In this document: positions 44,101 through 53,331 of the stretch, in pieces
Position numbering within the stretch: position 1 is the stretch's first letter
How the letters are laid out: each line of letters begins with the position of its first letter
NCBI RefSeq assembly: GCF_014287515.2
Contig: NZ_CP092473.1
Coordinates: forward strand, 2,941,001 to 3,005,000
Direction: 5' to 3'
Source: Roseburia rectibacter
GTDB lineage: Bacteria > Bacillota > Clostridia > Lachnospirales > Lachnospiraceae
Length of the DNA: 64,000 nt
Notes under the pieces: generated by a model
What the model saw: the letters and a program-made list of their open reading frames with translations, nothing else
Database searches by the model: none
Told to the model about the DNA's origin: nothing
Program-made: the position numbers and the translations under genes

Positions 44101-44625
44101 CAGTTCTAAAAAGAAGTTGCCTTTTCCAAAACATTTTTCATATTTGTATGCAGTCTCTTTTGCTTCCTCATAAAGCCCACGTACCAGATAGCGCTGCACC
44201 TCACCGGCAAGACAGGCACTTAATGCAATGATTCCCTCATGATAAGTTTCTAAAACTTCCATATCCACACGTGGTTTGTAGTAATATCCTTCCACAAATC
44301 CTTTGGAAACGATCTTCATCAGGTTCTGGTAACCTTTGTTATTCTCTGCTAAAAGTACCAGATGATAATAACGGTCATCTCCATGGGAAAGCTCCCTGTC
44401 AAATCTCGATCCAGGCGCTACATATACCTCACAGCCTAAGATCGGCTTGATTCCGGCTGCCCTTGCTGCCTTATAAAAATCAATCACGCCGTACATCACA
44501 CCATGATCTGTGATGGCGGCGCTGTTCATCCCGAGTTCTTTGACTCTTGAAACATATTCTTTTATCTTATTTGAACCGTCTAACAGACTGTACTCTGTAT
44601 GGACGTGCAGATGTGTAAATGACAT
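41155..44625 (-). CDS. dnaE: DNA polymerase III subunit alpha
   Basis: From the ATG at 44625 (CGGAGGAAACAAAGC upstream) the protein has 1156 residues. It begins with a PHP domain (FTHLHVHTEYSLLDGSNKI). The polymerase core has PVGPGRGSAAGSLVSY and the catalytic MPDIDIDF; a helix-hairpin-helix region and an OB-fold (VVIGGIITEKTIKYTKQNKA) lie near the C-terminus. This is the DnaE-type replicative polymerase, distinct from PolC. The longer frame to 44694 lacks a ribosome site. Confidence 0.95.
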   Translation of the reverse strand: MSFTHLHVHTEYSLLDGSNKIKEYVSRVKELGMNSAAITDHGVMYGVIDFYKAARAAGIKPILGCEVYVAPGSRFDRELSHGDDRYYHLVLLAENNKGYQNLMKIVSKGFVEGYYYKPRVDMEVLETYHEGIIALSACLAGEVQRYLVRGLYEEAKETAYKYEKCFGKGNFFLELQDHGIPEQKTVNAGLMRMSQETGIELVATNDVHYTYAEDAEPHDILLCLQTGKKLSDENRMRYEGGQYFVKSEEEMRELFPYAAQAIDNTQKIADRCQVEIEFGVTKLPHFDVPEGYDSWTYLNKLCHEGLVRRYPDKHEELLPKLDYELSVIQKMGYVDYFLIVWDFINYARTHGIPVGPGRGSAAGSLVSYTTGITNIDPIRYNLLFERFLNPERVTMPDIDIDFCYERRSEVIDYVIEKYGKDCVTQIVTFGTLAARGVIRDVGRVMDLPYNFCDTIAKNIPNELNITIDKALIMNPELRSMYESDETVKRLIDMAKRLEGLPRHTSMHAAGVVISQKAMDEYVPLSRSSDGTITTQFVMTTIEELGLLKMDFLGLRTLTVISDAVKLVEKNHGIKIDVDNIDYNDKKVLDSIGTGRCDGVFQLESAGMKNFMKELKPQSLEDVIAGISLYRPGPMDFIPKYIKGKNEPESVTYVCKELEPILEPTYGCIVYQEQVMQIVQNLAGYTMGQADNIRRAMSKKKQYVIDAERQNFVYGNEEQGIKGCITNGISEQAANQIYDSMVDFAKYAFNKSHAAAYAVVAYQTAYLKYYYPVEFMAALMTSVIDNTRKVAEYIYSCRQMGIKVLSPDINEGEGRFLATKDGIRYGMYAIKSIGRQVIDIILAEREANGKYITLSDFLSRVAGREVNKRAVENLIKAGACDGLDGNRQQMLLVYNTLIDNLNQEKKNSLAGQMSLFDLVSEEEKKAYEVRFPNVEEYSKEIKLGFEKEVLGIYLSGHPLEEYEEKWRKNISAVTADFMLDEETNAVKIKDNQSVVIGGIITEKTIKYTKQNKAMAFITIEDLFGTVEVIIFPRDYEKYSRYLNEDEKVFIAGHANVEEDKNGKLICEKIYSFDDTKRELWLQFATKEAFEEKEKELYSLLYGSDGNDEIVIYIASPRAMKRLGQNHNVHINPELVGNLTEFLGEKNVKIVEKSIEKK

Positions 44626-44703
44626 GCTTTGTTTCCTCCGCATTCTATTATATCGTCTCCCTGATAAATATTCAATTTTTTTCGCACATCTCATACAATT
44701 TTC

Positions 44704-44839
44704 TGTTACTGTTCACTCGTACCTCGTTCCAGTAACGGATTTTGCCGATGCTTCGCATTCCAAATCGGCAAAATCTGCTGCCACCACTGTATCATACGGC
44801 ATTTTCAGTTCAGAAAATGCCTGCCTGTGAACAGTAACA
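44704..44839. repeat. Palindromic element with branched stem
   Basis: Perfect 13-bp outer arms (TGTTACTGTTCAC and GTGAACAGTAACA) enclose two perfect hairpins: GATTTTGCCGAT/ATCGGCAAAATC (44738-44775) and GCATTTTC/GAAAATGC (44799-44820). No ORF is supported. Its plan, an outer stem with two inner hairpins, is like that of P1-P3 but the sequence differs. Confidence 0.75.
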
Positions 44840-44876
44840 ATTTTCTCTCTTTGTCTATCTGACTGCCGTGTCTGCC

Positions 44877-44928
44877 TATGCATCCTCTGCCGGCACTTTG
44901 CTTATGCATCCTCTGCCGGCACTTTGCT
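44877..44928. repeat. 26-bp tandem repeat over the pullulanase stop
   Basis: Two identical 26-bp copies (TATGCATCCTCTGCC and GGCACTTTGCT parts) lie side by side. The stop codon of the pullulanase gene is at their junction, so the second copy repeats the final codons outside the gene. Confidence 0.85.
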
Positions 44929-46902
44929 TACGGTATCATCTCCCTGTACCAGAACCAGCGCAGAGATACCTTCGACAGTAACAGAACCTTCCGCCGTTCC
45001 AAGAGAGCTGCATCCTGCCTTTTTACCATTGACACAGATATCCCACGTCCCGGCAGGTAAGTTTACTGTGACTGCATCTGGATTTCCATTATAGATGACT
45101 GCAATATTCTGTGCCGTTTCTCCCTGTACCTCACCCTGAATGGTATAGGCTACGACATTTGCATCAAGTCCAGTCATAAAGGTAAGATTATTCTGAATTG
45201 CAGCGGCTGTTGTCATGCGCAGTGCACTGTGTGCCTTACGGAATGCGATCAGACCTTTATAATATTCATAAACATCCATTACGTTACCTTTATTATCCCA
45301 CTTAATGCTGTTCGTTGCATCAGGGGAAGAATAGCTGTTCTCATCAAATCCAGTCTCAGACTTCTCATTTGGCTTAGAGCGAAGCATCTCTTCACCAGCC
45401 TGCATAAATGGTACACCCTGCGAAGTAAAAAGAACCGCGCTTCCCAGCTTATTCATCTTCACTCTGTCAGCCTCACTGTCATCTGCATTGGAAATGGCAA
45501 GCTTATCCCAGAATGTCAGATTATCATGACAGGATATATAATTAATACTCTGTCCCGGCTGTCCCGACCAGTTCGTACACTTATCACCAGCCTTTGTGAG
45601 CGTAACCTGCGAATGCGGGGTTGCTGCTACAACACTGAATTTAATGTTTTCTTCCATATCATCTTTGCCGCTTACAAAACCTTTGTCCAGAAAATCAAAT
45701 ACACTGCCTTTGATCCCATCACGGATATCATCACTGAAAGCACCCACACGATCCAGCCGGTAAATATTGTTCTTCGTTGCCAGCTGTGCTGCCGGCAATG
45801 CAGATTCTCCTCCAGTCCATCCTTCACCATATACCATAATGTCAGGACTCACCTGATCCAGTGCTTTTCTGACAGCCTTCATGGTATCCAGATCATGTAC
45901 GCCCATCAAGTCAAACCGGAAACCATCTATATGATATTCCGTTGCCCAGTATACAACAGAATCTACGATATACTTGCGCATCATGGCACGCTCTGAGGCT
46001 GTTTCATTCCCACAGCCTGAGCCATCTGAATAATGATTGCCATTCTTTCTGTAGTAATAATCAGGCACTGTCTTCTGAAACCATGAATCTGCCAGATGAT
46101 AAGTATGATTATATACAACATCCATATTCACGCGGATTCCATTTTCATGAAGTGTCTTAATCATCTGCTTCATTTCATTGACGCGTACTTCCCCATGATA
46201 TGGATCTGTACTGTAAGAACCTTCCGGCACATTATAATTCTTAGGATCATAGCCCCAGTTGAACTGCGCTGTATCTGGCTTTGTTTCATCTACAGTAGCA
46301 TAATCACAGCTCGGCAGAATCTGTACGTGAGTCACTCCAAGATCCAGAATATGATCAAGTCCTGTAGCCAGCCCTTCCCTGTTCTTTGTTCCGCGCTCTG
46401 TCAGTCCAAGAAACTTACCTGCATTCCGAATCCCGGAAGAAGCATCGGAAGACAGATCACGAATATGTACTTCATAAATCACTGCATCTGTTGCATTATT
46501 AAATGCCGGTCTGACATCTGAATCAAATCCATCCGGATCGGCAGCTTGCAGATCAAGGATCTCACCTCTGTTGCCATTTACTCCTGCACTTCTTGCATAT
46601 AAATCAACAACTTCATTTACTTTATTACCAATCTGTACTGAATAAGTATAATATACGCCATTCAGGTCTCCTGTCTTTTCACATACCCAGGTTCCTTTGA
46701 CATCTGCTGTCATTGGAATTGTTTCTATCAAATTGTCACCATCGCCCTGCTCATATAAGTTAAGCGATACTTTCCTGGCAGCAGGTGTCCATATACGAAA
46801 TGTTGTCTTTTCTTTTGTATATACAGCCCCCAGATCGTTACCGTCATATACCAATTCATCATTAAAATAAGTAGCACCAATCTTTCTTTTCATCGATACC
46901 AT
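44902..46902 (-). CDS. pulA: Type I pullulanase (GH13), intracellular
   Basis: The 666-residue protein (ATG at 46902; another at 46893 is possible) has an N-terminal CBM48-like domain (TTFRIWTPAARKVSLNLYEQ) and a GH13 barrel. FNWGYDPKNYNVPEGSYSTD is the pullulanase hallmark; MDVVYNHTY, GFRFDLMGVHD (nucleophile D), VYGEGWTGG (acid E) and ISCHDNLT follow. No signal peptide is present, so it should debranch alpha-1,6 links of glycogen or imported dextrins in the cytoplasm. It follows the GH13 gene in the same direction. Confidence 0.93.
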   Translation of the reverse strand: MVSMKRKIGATYFNDELVYDGNDLGAVYTKEKTTFRIWTPAARKVSLNLYEQGDGDNLIETIPMTADVKGTWVCEKTGDLNGVYYTYSVQIGNKVNEVVDLYARSAGVNGNRGEILDLQAADPDGFDSDVRPAFNNATDAVIYEVHIRDLSSDASSGIRNAGKFLGLTERGTKNREGLATGLDHILDLGVTHVQILPSCDYATVDETKPDTAQFNWGYDPKNYNVPEGSYSTDPYHGEVRVNEMKQMIKTLHENGIRVNMDVVYNHTYHLADSWFQKTVPDYYYRKNGNHYSDGSGCGNETASERAMMRKYIVDSVVYWATEYHIDGFRFDLMGVHDLDTMKAVRKALDQVSPDIMVYGEGWTGGESALPAAQLATKNNIYRLDRVGAFSDDIRDGIKGSVFDFLDKGFVSGKDDMEENIKFSVVAATPHSQVTLTKAGDKCTNWSGQPGQSINYISCHDNLTFWDKLAISNADDSEADRVKMNKLGSAVLFTSQGVPFMQAGEEMLRSKPNEKSETGFDENSYSSPDATNSIKWDNKGNVMDVYEYYKGLIAFRKAHSALRMTTAAAIQNNLTFMTGLDANVVAYTIQGEVQGETAQNIAVIYNGNPDAVTVNLPAGTWDICVNGKKAGCSSLGTAEGSVTVEGISALVLVQGDDTVSKVPAEDA

Positions 46903-47012
46903 ACATCCTTCATAGCCTTGTCTGTTCAAAGAATCATCCTGTTACCCGCCTAGTATACCGCTCCCTTTTCAGTTCGTCCAGTTAATTTTTTCGTTTTTTT
47001 TTGTAAATTATC

Positions 47013-48686
47013 CTATTTTGTCAGGTATACTACCGCTTCATACGGACGGATTTTTTCTGAAATATCTTTATAGTTTCCTATCAGAATTCCCCGGTTTTCT
47101 TTTACCATATCCGCAATAGAAGCCGGAACATCCAGTTCTTTTTCCGTGAAATTGCAGATTACCAGTATTTTTTTATTCTCGGATGATCTTGTATAAATGT
47201 AAAGATTTTCATCTGCATCTTCAAGTCCGTCGAACGTTCCATAAACGATCACTTCTTCCTCTTTGCGCAGTTCTATGAGTTTCCTGTAGTAATTGTATAT
47301 GGAATCCGGATCTTCCACCTGAGCAGCCGCATTGATCGTTTTATAATTCGGATTCACGGCAAACCATGGCGTTCCCGTGGTAAATCCTGCATTTTCTGAA
47401 TCATCCCACTGCATAGGTGTCCTTGCATTATCCCGTCCTTTCTTACTGATAATGTCCATCATCTGATCATGCGTATATACTTTTGTATCGGTAACAAGAT
47501 CTATATAAATATTTTTTTCTTCTATATCGTCACATTCAGACACATCCGAAAAATGCATATTGGTCATTCCAAGTTCTTCCCCCTGATATACATACGGTGT
47601 TCCCTGCATCATGTGAAGACAGGTTGCAAGCATCTTTGCTGAAAGTTCCCTGTATTCCCCGGAATCATTTCCCCATCTCGAAACAACCCTTGGCTGGTCA
47701 TGATTGTTCCAGTACAGACTGTTCCATGCTACTTCCTCTAACCCTTTCTGCCAGCGGTTTAAAACTTCTTTGAGATCCGGAAGATAAAGTTTCTTATCTG
47801 TCCACTTTCCATGTTCATCCGAATCCACATCCATATGCTCAAACTGGAATACCATGCTTAACTCTTTTCCATCGCTTCGCGCATATTTTTTTGCCTCTTC
47901 GAGCGTAACGCATGATGTTTCACCCACTGTCAGAAGGTTATACCTGCTTAATACTTTTTGGTTCATCTCCTGAAGATATTCATGTTCATGAGGTCCATTG
48001 GCTGTGACTGCACCACAAAAAGAATATTTTTCCCCTTCTTTTACCGGACCATCTTTGTATTCTTCCGGCTTGCTGATCAGACTGATCACATCCATCCGGA
48101 ATCCGTCAATGCCTTTTTCACACCACCATGTCATCATATCAAAAACTTCTTTTCTTACCACAGGATTATCCCAGTTAAGATCAGGCTGTTCCGGCACAAA
48201 CTGATGCAGATAATACTGTCCGGTTGTCTCATCAAACTGCCATGCAGATCCACTGAAATATGATCCCCAGTTTGTCGGTTCATGACCATCTACCGGATCT
48301 TTCCAGATATAATAATCGCGGTATTTATTATCTTTTGATTTTCTGCTTTCCAGAAACCATTTATGCTGGTCAGATGTATGGTTAACAACCAGATCCATTA
48401 CCAGTTTCATTCCTCTTTGATGAATTTCTTTTAATAATTCATCAAAATCTTCCATTGTCCCGAACTCATCCATTATATCCTGATAATCGCTGATATCATA
48501 TCCGTTATCTTTATTTGGAGATTTATAGATCGGGGATACCCAGATAACTGTGATACCGAGATTCTTTATATAGTCTAATTTTTTTATGATCCCCTGAAGG
48601 TCTCCGATTCCATCTCCGTTACTATCCATAAAACTCCTTGGATAAATCTGATAAACAACTGCTTCTTTCCACCATGCTTTCTGCAT
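47013..48686 (-). CDS. GH13 alpha-glucosidase (oligo-1,6-glucosidase type)
   Basis: The 557-residue protein starts WWKEAVVYQIYPRSFMDSNG and has all GH13 motifs: MDLVVNHTSDQHKWF, GIDGFRMDVISLISK (nucleophile D), TVGETSCV (acid E) and NNHDQPRVVSRWG. The VISLI after the nucleophile favours alpha-1,6 activity (Val in the position that separates oligo-1,6-glucosidases from maltases). It is cytoplasmic and would free glucose from short dextrins. It follows the GH31 gene by 11 bp, so they share a transcript. Confidence 0.92.
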   Translation of the reverse strand: MQKAWWKEAVVYQIYPRSFMDSNGDGIGDLQGIIKKLDYIKNLGITVIWVSPIYKSPNKDNGYDISDYQDIMDEFGTMEDFDELLKEIHQRGMKLVMDLVVNHTSDQHKWFLESRKSKDNKYRDYYIWKDPVDGHEPTNWGSYFSGSAWQFDETTGQYYLHQFVPEQPDLNWDNPVVRKEVFDMMTWWCEKGIDGFRMDVISLISKPEEYKDGPVKEGEKYSFCGAVTANGPHEHEYLQEMNQKVLSRYNLLTVGETSCVTLEEAKKYARSDGKELSMVFQFEHMDVDSDEHGKWTDKKLYLPDLKEVLNRWQKGLEEVAWNSLYWNNHDQPRVVSRWGNDSGEYRELSAKMLATCLHMMQGTPYVYQGEELGMTNMHFSDVSECDDIEEKNIYIDLVTDTKVYTHDQMMDIISKKGRDNARTPMQWDDSENAGFTTGTPWFAVNPNYKTINAAAQVEDPDSIYNYYRKLIELRKEEEVIVYGTFDGLEDADENLYIYTRSSENKKILVICNFTEKELDVPASIADMVKENRGILIGNYKDISEKIRPYEAVVYLTK

Positions 48687-48697
48687 CTTTTTTCTCC

Positions 48698-51121
48698 TTA
48701 TAAATCAGCGGTCATGATCTCAATGACTGCCAGTCTGATCTCTTTTTTTAAATTCGTCGTCTCAAGCTCGCCTAAGATATCTGCCAGATTTTTTCCACTA
48801 CTTAAAAGCCGGTATGCAGACTCTTTTGCAAGATTACTGTCCTGTGCCTGATTCAGCAGATCATACACACGCTCCAGTGTATGGTTGTCATTTAATGTCA
48901 GTTTCTGTTCAAAAACAATTTCCACTTTTTCATCCACTGACACTTTCGGAATGTGGATTCTGATACATCCCTTCTTCCACTGATATTCATACGTTATTTT
49001 GATTTCTTTTCCACTTATGTATACTTTAGGCACTGCCTCTTTCACTCCGCACAGTTCCACTGTATAATCCCGGAATTCCGGGATCAGATCTGTCTGTCCG
49101 GCCGCCCCTTCGATTGTGAACGCCCCTCTTTCCCAGTCAAAATGCATGGATGTAAAGCAACAGCTCCTGCCATCTTTATAATCCTCGGTTTCACCGTCAT
49201 CCTCATAATGTGTATAATTGCCATCCGCTCCGCCATAGACTCTTATGATAAGTTCTTCCGGATTTTTCAGAAAATCTTTTCCGAACAGTTCTTTCTGCAT
49301 CGGAATGATGCCTCCTGCTTTTACAAGCACCGGAATACTGTTAATGCCGCGGAACATCCACATTACTTTCTCACCTTTATAGATCAATCCGGTAAAGAAA
49401 TCGTGGTAACAGCCTTCCGGTATCCACGCTTTTACTTTTCCCTGATTTAAACTCGCTATCTGGTCACTTGTAATCGGTGCAACAATCATATCTGTTCCAA
49501 AAAGATACTGGTTGTTGCTTACTCCCTCAACAAAAGAATGATCCTGAACCGGATATGCCTGTTCCTTTTCCGGATAATCGTAATACATTGGTGCAATGAC
49601 CGGGCGGTATTCTTTGTATGCCAGATAGTTCATAGTGTAAAGATAAGGCAGTAACTGGTGCCTTAAGCGCAGGGCTTCTCCCATCGCATGTTCTACTTCC
49701 GGTCTGAAATTCCATGGTTCTTTTCCACTGAACGACATTTTTGTACTGTGCAGCCTGTTGATCGGGGAAAATGTCCCTAACTCATACCAGCGTGCCTCCA
49801 TAACATCTGACCGGATTCCAAGCATATGTCCGCCTATATCATGACTCCACCATCCATATCCAATATTTGATGCCGTTGCTGTAAAATAAGGCTGGAAATC
49901 AAGAGACTCCCACGTTACAACTGTATCCCCGGAAAAACCTACCGGATATCTGTGAGAACCAGGACCTGCATAACGTGAAAATGTCATTTTTCTTTTTCCA
50001 TCCCGTCCACTGTCAAGATAATGGTAATGATTCAGCATCCAAAGCGGATCTAACTCTTTCACTGCCGTATGTCCACCCTGCTGCCAGTCCAGCCACCAGA
50101 AATCAACCCCCTCTTCCTCAAGCGGATGATGTACGATCTCAAAATAATTTTCCAGAAACTCCGGATCTGTAATATCGAATTCAACCGGTTCTCCGGCTGC
50201 CGGATCCATTCCCATTGCCTCTGCCATTTCTTTATACATACTTTCGCATTCCCGGATACCGAGTGCCGGATGCACATTTAAAGTCACTTTCATTCCCCTG
50301 TCATGCAGATTATCCATAAAACTCCCCGGATCTGGAAACAGATCCCTGTTCCATGTATAACCGGTCCAGCCGGAACCATACTTCTTGTCAATATCTGTGA
50401 TATGCCAGTCCATGTCAATGACTGCCACCGAAAACGGGATTTTTTCCGCTAAGAAACGATCCATCAGTCTCTGATACTCATCCTGTGAATACTCGTAATA
50501 TCTGCTCCACCAGTTTCCAAGTGCATATTTTGGAAGCATTGGGACACGGCCGGTAACCCTAAAAAAATCTTTTACCGCGCCCCGGTAATCATGACCATAG
50601 GCAAACAGATAGAAATCCTCTCCTCCCTGTTTTCTCTCTTTGATCCAGCCATCCTCGGTAAGTAAAATCGTTTTTGAATCATCTAATACTGCAAATCCAT
50701 CCCTGGAAAGAATTCCTTTTTCCAGTCTGATCCTGCCGTCTGCTTCATCGAGCGTACGGGCAGTTCCGAAAAGATTACGATCCTCTTTTCTGCCATAATA
50801 CCATTCCAGATCACATCCATTGTCCGGTTTTTTCAGCTTCACACTCAGGATGCCCTCATCAAATGCTCTCTCATCATAGCGTATCCGTATGCTTTTTGTC
50901 TGGATCTCCAGAAAGTTATTTTTCTGCTTTATCTCAAAAGGAACCTCTTCTAAATCCCTGTACCATATTACCTGCGAAGCCTCATCCACAAATGCACCGG
51001 ATTCATTATATTCAAATCTGACCAGCCTGTCCGTCAGAAATGTAATACGGTAATTTTTTCCAAGAACAATATTCCGCGGATCTGCTTTTGGTCTTCTTTC
51101 ACATATGAACTGCTGTTTCAT
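48698..51121 (-). CDS. GH31 alpha-glucosidase
   Basis: The 807-residue protein has an N-terminal beta domain, then the GH31 barrel with KYALGNWWSRYYEYSQDEYQ, VIDMDWHITD, the nucleophile D in FWWLDWQQGG, the acid D in FSGDTVVTW, and WSHDIGGHMLG. A C-terminal helical tail of about 70 residues with repeats of leucine and alanine is unusual for the family. There is no signal peptide. It is first in the GH31-GH13 operon, behind two LacI-type operators. Its likely role is cleavage of alpha-glucosidic links; alpha-xylosidase activity cannot be excluded. Confidence 0.9.
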   Translation of the reverse strand: MKQQFICERRPKADPRNIVLGKNYRITFLTDRLVRFEYNESGAFVDEASQVIWYRDLEEVPFEIKQKNNFLEIQTKSIRIRYDERAFDEGILSVKLKKPDNGCDLEWYYGRKEDRNLFGTARTLDEADGRIRLEKGILSRDGFAVLDDSKTILLTEDGWIKERKQGGEDFYLFAYGHDYRGAVKDFFRVTGRVPMLPKYALGNWWSRYYEYSQDEYQRLMDRFLAEKIPFSVAVIDMDWHITDIDKKYGSGWTGYTWNRDLFPDPGSFMDNLHDRGMKVTLNVHPALGIRECESMYKEMAEAMGMDPAAGEPVEFDITDPEFLENYFEIVHHPLEEEGVDFWWLDWQQGGHTAVKELDPLWMLNHYHYLDSGRDGKRKMTFSRYAGPGSHRYPVGFSGDTVVTWESLDFQPYFTATASNIGYGWWSHDIGGHMLGIRSDVMEARWYELGTFSPINRLHSTKMSFSGKEPWNFRPEVEHAMGEALRLRHQLLPYLYTMNYLAYKEYRPVIAPMYYDYPEKEQAYPVQDHSFVEGVSNNQYLFGTDMIVAPITSDQIASLNQGKVKAWIPEGCYHDFFTGLIYKGEKVMWMFRGINSIPVLVKAGGIIPMQKELFGKDFLKNPEELIIRVYGGADGNYTHYEDDGETEDYKDGRSCCFTSMHFDWERGAFTIEGAAGQTDLIPEFRDYTVELCGVKEAVPKVYISGKEIKITYEYQWKKGCIRIHIPKVSVDEKVEIVFEQKLTLNDNHTLERVYDLLNQAQDSNLAKESAYRLLSSGKNLADILGELETTNLKKEIRLAVIEIMTADL

Positions 51122-51209
51122 CGTCTATTACACATCCTTTCGTATTTTTACATTTTGAAAAATCTTCTTTAAGAAAAAACTGTTTGAAATATTAGTATAA
51201 AGTAAAAAA

Positions 51210-51259
51210 CTAAAACGTTTTGGCAACTGATAAATGAATCATATCCCAAAACGTTTTGG
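51210..51259 (-). promoter_or_regulatory. Two LacI-type operators ahead of the GH31 operon
   Basis: CCAAAACGTTTTGG (51246-51259) is a perfect palindrome, and TAAAACGTTTTGG (51211-51223) is a near copy 36 bp away. A TATACT box lies downstream on the minus strand. Both match the operators at 53067-53133 and fit the LacI-type protein encoded next door. Confidence 0.8.
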
Positions 51260-51342
51260 TTTTCAAGTCTTTTGTGCATTTTTTTGTTTTTTCATCATGT
51301 TTCACGAATTTTATTGTTTACTTTTATATAATTTTCACAAGC

Positions 51343-52383
51343 TCATTTCTTTGTTGATGCGCGTTTCATAAGTTTGTATTCCATTGGTATCCAGTCTGGT
51401 ACACGGTTTCCTTCAATCATGCTGATGACCGTATTCGCACACGCTACGCCCATTTTGTAAGGATACTGCTTAATCGATGTAATCCCTCCGTGAATATACT
51501 GTGAAACCGTATAATCATCAAACCCTGCTATTGCTACATCATCCGGCACCCGTACTCCAAGCTGTCCCATGCCTTCAATTGCTCCAATCGCAATGCCGTC
51601 ACTCACACAAAAAAAAGCATCAATCTCCGGATAACTTTTTTTTAATTCTATTGACTTTTGAACAGCTATTTTCTGCTCAAACAGACAGTCCTCGATCCAT
51701 TCTTCCCGGATATGGAGTCCGTGTTTCTCTAATGCACGCCTGTATCCACACTCTCTGCGTTCTGACACCTGCGCCATCTTCTTACCGGAAAGCATTGCAA
51801 TATTACGGCATCCATTCTCAATAAGATGCTCTACTTCTTCAAAAGATGCTTTCTCATTATCAACGGAAACCTCACATACATGATCGCTTTCCAGCGCAAC
51901 ATCCACAAGGACGCAGGGAATCTCACTGTTTTTAATCTGCTCATAGTACGGCATATCCATAGCGAGCCCGTCAACTATGATTCCAGTCAGTTTCTTTTTC
52001 TTGCAGATCTGCCCAAAACTGATTTTTATCTGCTTGTTTGTCGGCATTGTAAGAATCGTAAATTCATACTCCATTTTCTGGGCAATCTTATAAATCCCAC
52101 TCGTAAGTCCAAACATAATACCGCTCGGATCTTCTTCCGGCAATTCTCCGGCAAGCAGCAGTGCAATTGTCTTCTTCTGTATGCCTCTTAGTGAACGGCC
52201 AGCCTCATCCGGCATATAATCCAGTCGTCTTGCCACCTCCATGACTTTCTGTCTGGTCTTTTCACTCACATCTTTATAGCCGTTCAGTGCATGGGATACC
52301 GTAGTCAGTGATACTCCTGCCTCCTGTGCGACATCACGTATCGTCGTTCTTTCATTCAGATATAACTTTCTGTCTTTCGCCAT
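51343..52383 (-). CDS. LacI-family repressor of the maltodextrin cluster
   Basis: From the ATG at 52383 (GGGGGATCAT upstream) the protein has 346 residues. The helix-turn-helix TTIRDVAQEAGVSLTTVSHA and hinge (VARRLDYMPDEAGRSLRG) are typical, followed by a periplasmic-binding-like effector domain. The AAAACGTTTT palindromes on both sides of the gene are the expected targets. It likely controls GH31-GH13 and the beta-phosphoglucomutase locus according to maltose-type sugars. Confidence 0.92.
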   Translation of the reverse strand: MAKDRKLYLNERTTIRDVAQEAGVSLTTVSHALNGYKDVSEKTRQKVMEVARRLDYMPDEAGRSLRGIQKKTIALLLAGELPEEDPSGIMFGLTSGIYKIAQKMEYEFTILTMPTNKQIKISFGQICKKKKLTGIIVDGLAMDMPYYEQIKNSEIPCVLVDVALESDHVCEVSVDNEKASFEEVEHLIENGCRNIAMLSGKKMAQVSERRECGYRRALEKHGLHIREEWIEDCLFEQKIAVQKSIELKKSYPEIDAFFCVSDGIAIGAIEGMGQLGVRVPDDVAIAGFDDYTVSQYIHGGITSIKQYPYKMGVACANTVISMIEGNRVPDWIPMEYKLMKRASTKK

Positions 52384-52508
52384 ATGATCCCCCATTGCAT
52401 TACATTTTTCAGTGGTTTGTAACCATCTTATCACATTTTATCATGATATTCCAACTGCAAAGTAAGCAATTCCATCCATATTTTTCCTGTTTATATTACT
52501 TGTAATTC

Positions 52509-52981
52509 TTATTTTGCAATGTCCAGTAAATCTTTAAATGTAGACAGCTTATAATCTGCTTTGTCATAACCTGCCGCATCGCCGATCGCAATTGCTGTCA
52601 TATGACCGGAAACTGCTGCATCAATTCCCGCATATGCATCTTCCACAACACCGCACTCTTCCGGCTTCAAGCCAAGAAACTCTGCTGCTTTTAAGAAAAC
52701 TTCCGGATCTGGTTTGGATTTTTTAATATTTGTTCCATCCGAATATCATTCTTCTCTTCCGCCATCTTCTGTTTATCCTCATCGCTTAACGGATGTCCCT
52801 CATATCTTTCCAGAATAATTTCCAGGCTATCCATACGGCTCACTCCGCGCAGCCGGTTGTTGATCTCCTGATCGAAGTAAATACCTTTCTCATCCGCCAT
52901 CTGTTTCCATGCTTTATAATGATACTGATCTGTAAACACGATCACCCCTTCCAGATCAAAAATAAGTCCTTTTAATGACAT
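52509..52981 (-). pseudogene. pgmB: Beta-phosphoglucomutase pseudogene with internal deletion
   Basis: The first frame (52981 to about 52740) encodes the N-terminus MSLKGLIFDLEGVIVFTDQY through KQKMAEEKN. A different frame down to 52509 encodes SDGTNIKKSKPDPEVFLKAA and VVEDAYAGIDAA to the normal end DLLDIAK. The cap and core part between them, about 60 residues in intact enzymes, is missing, and the join shifts the frame. The active-site Asp-X-Asp is DLE rather than DXD, so even the N-terminus is altered. It was likely used with maltose phosphorylase. Confidence 0.85.
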
Positions 52982-53066
52982 TTCTACACCTCTATACTTT
53001 CTCTCGCTCTTAGTTTTCCGATATCATCCTGTGTGTCTTCTCTCTTGTCTATGTTCATGCGTCCAG

Positions 53067-53133
53067 TTACCAAAACGTTTTGGTAAATTTATATTATCAT
53101 CCTCTATTTTAAAAATCAACAACGTTTTGGTAA
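53067..53133 (-). promoter_or_regulatory. Promoter and two LacI-type operators of the pgmB locus
   Basis: A perfect 20-bp palindrome TTACCAAAACGTTTTGGTAA lies at 53067-53086, just downstream of a promoter TTGATT (53114-53119), 17 bp, TATAAT-like TAATAT (53091-53096). A second, half-conserved site (ACGTTTTGGTAA) overlaps the -35 region at about 53122-53133. The rest of the 350-bp gap shows no gene. Confidence 0.8.
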
Positions 53134-53331
53134 ATTGTCAATAAAATTCATGTACTGCAAAAACTGCGGTTGAATTTTACAGCAGACAAGCCTTTCTTTC
53201 CATACTTCCATCCGGCGAAACAAAAACACCGGCAAATCTGTTTATATTGGTATTGAACGATTTGTAGTAAATAAAGTATAATGTCCATAAGCTCATTTTG
53301 ACACCTATCAAAATACAAAGAAAGGAACACT

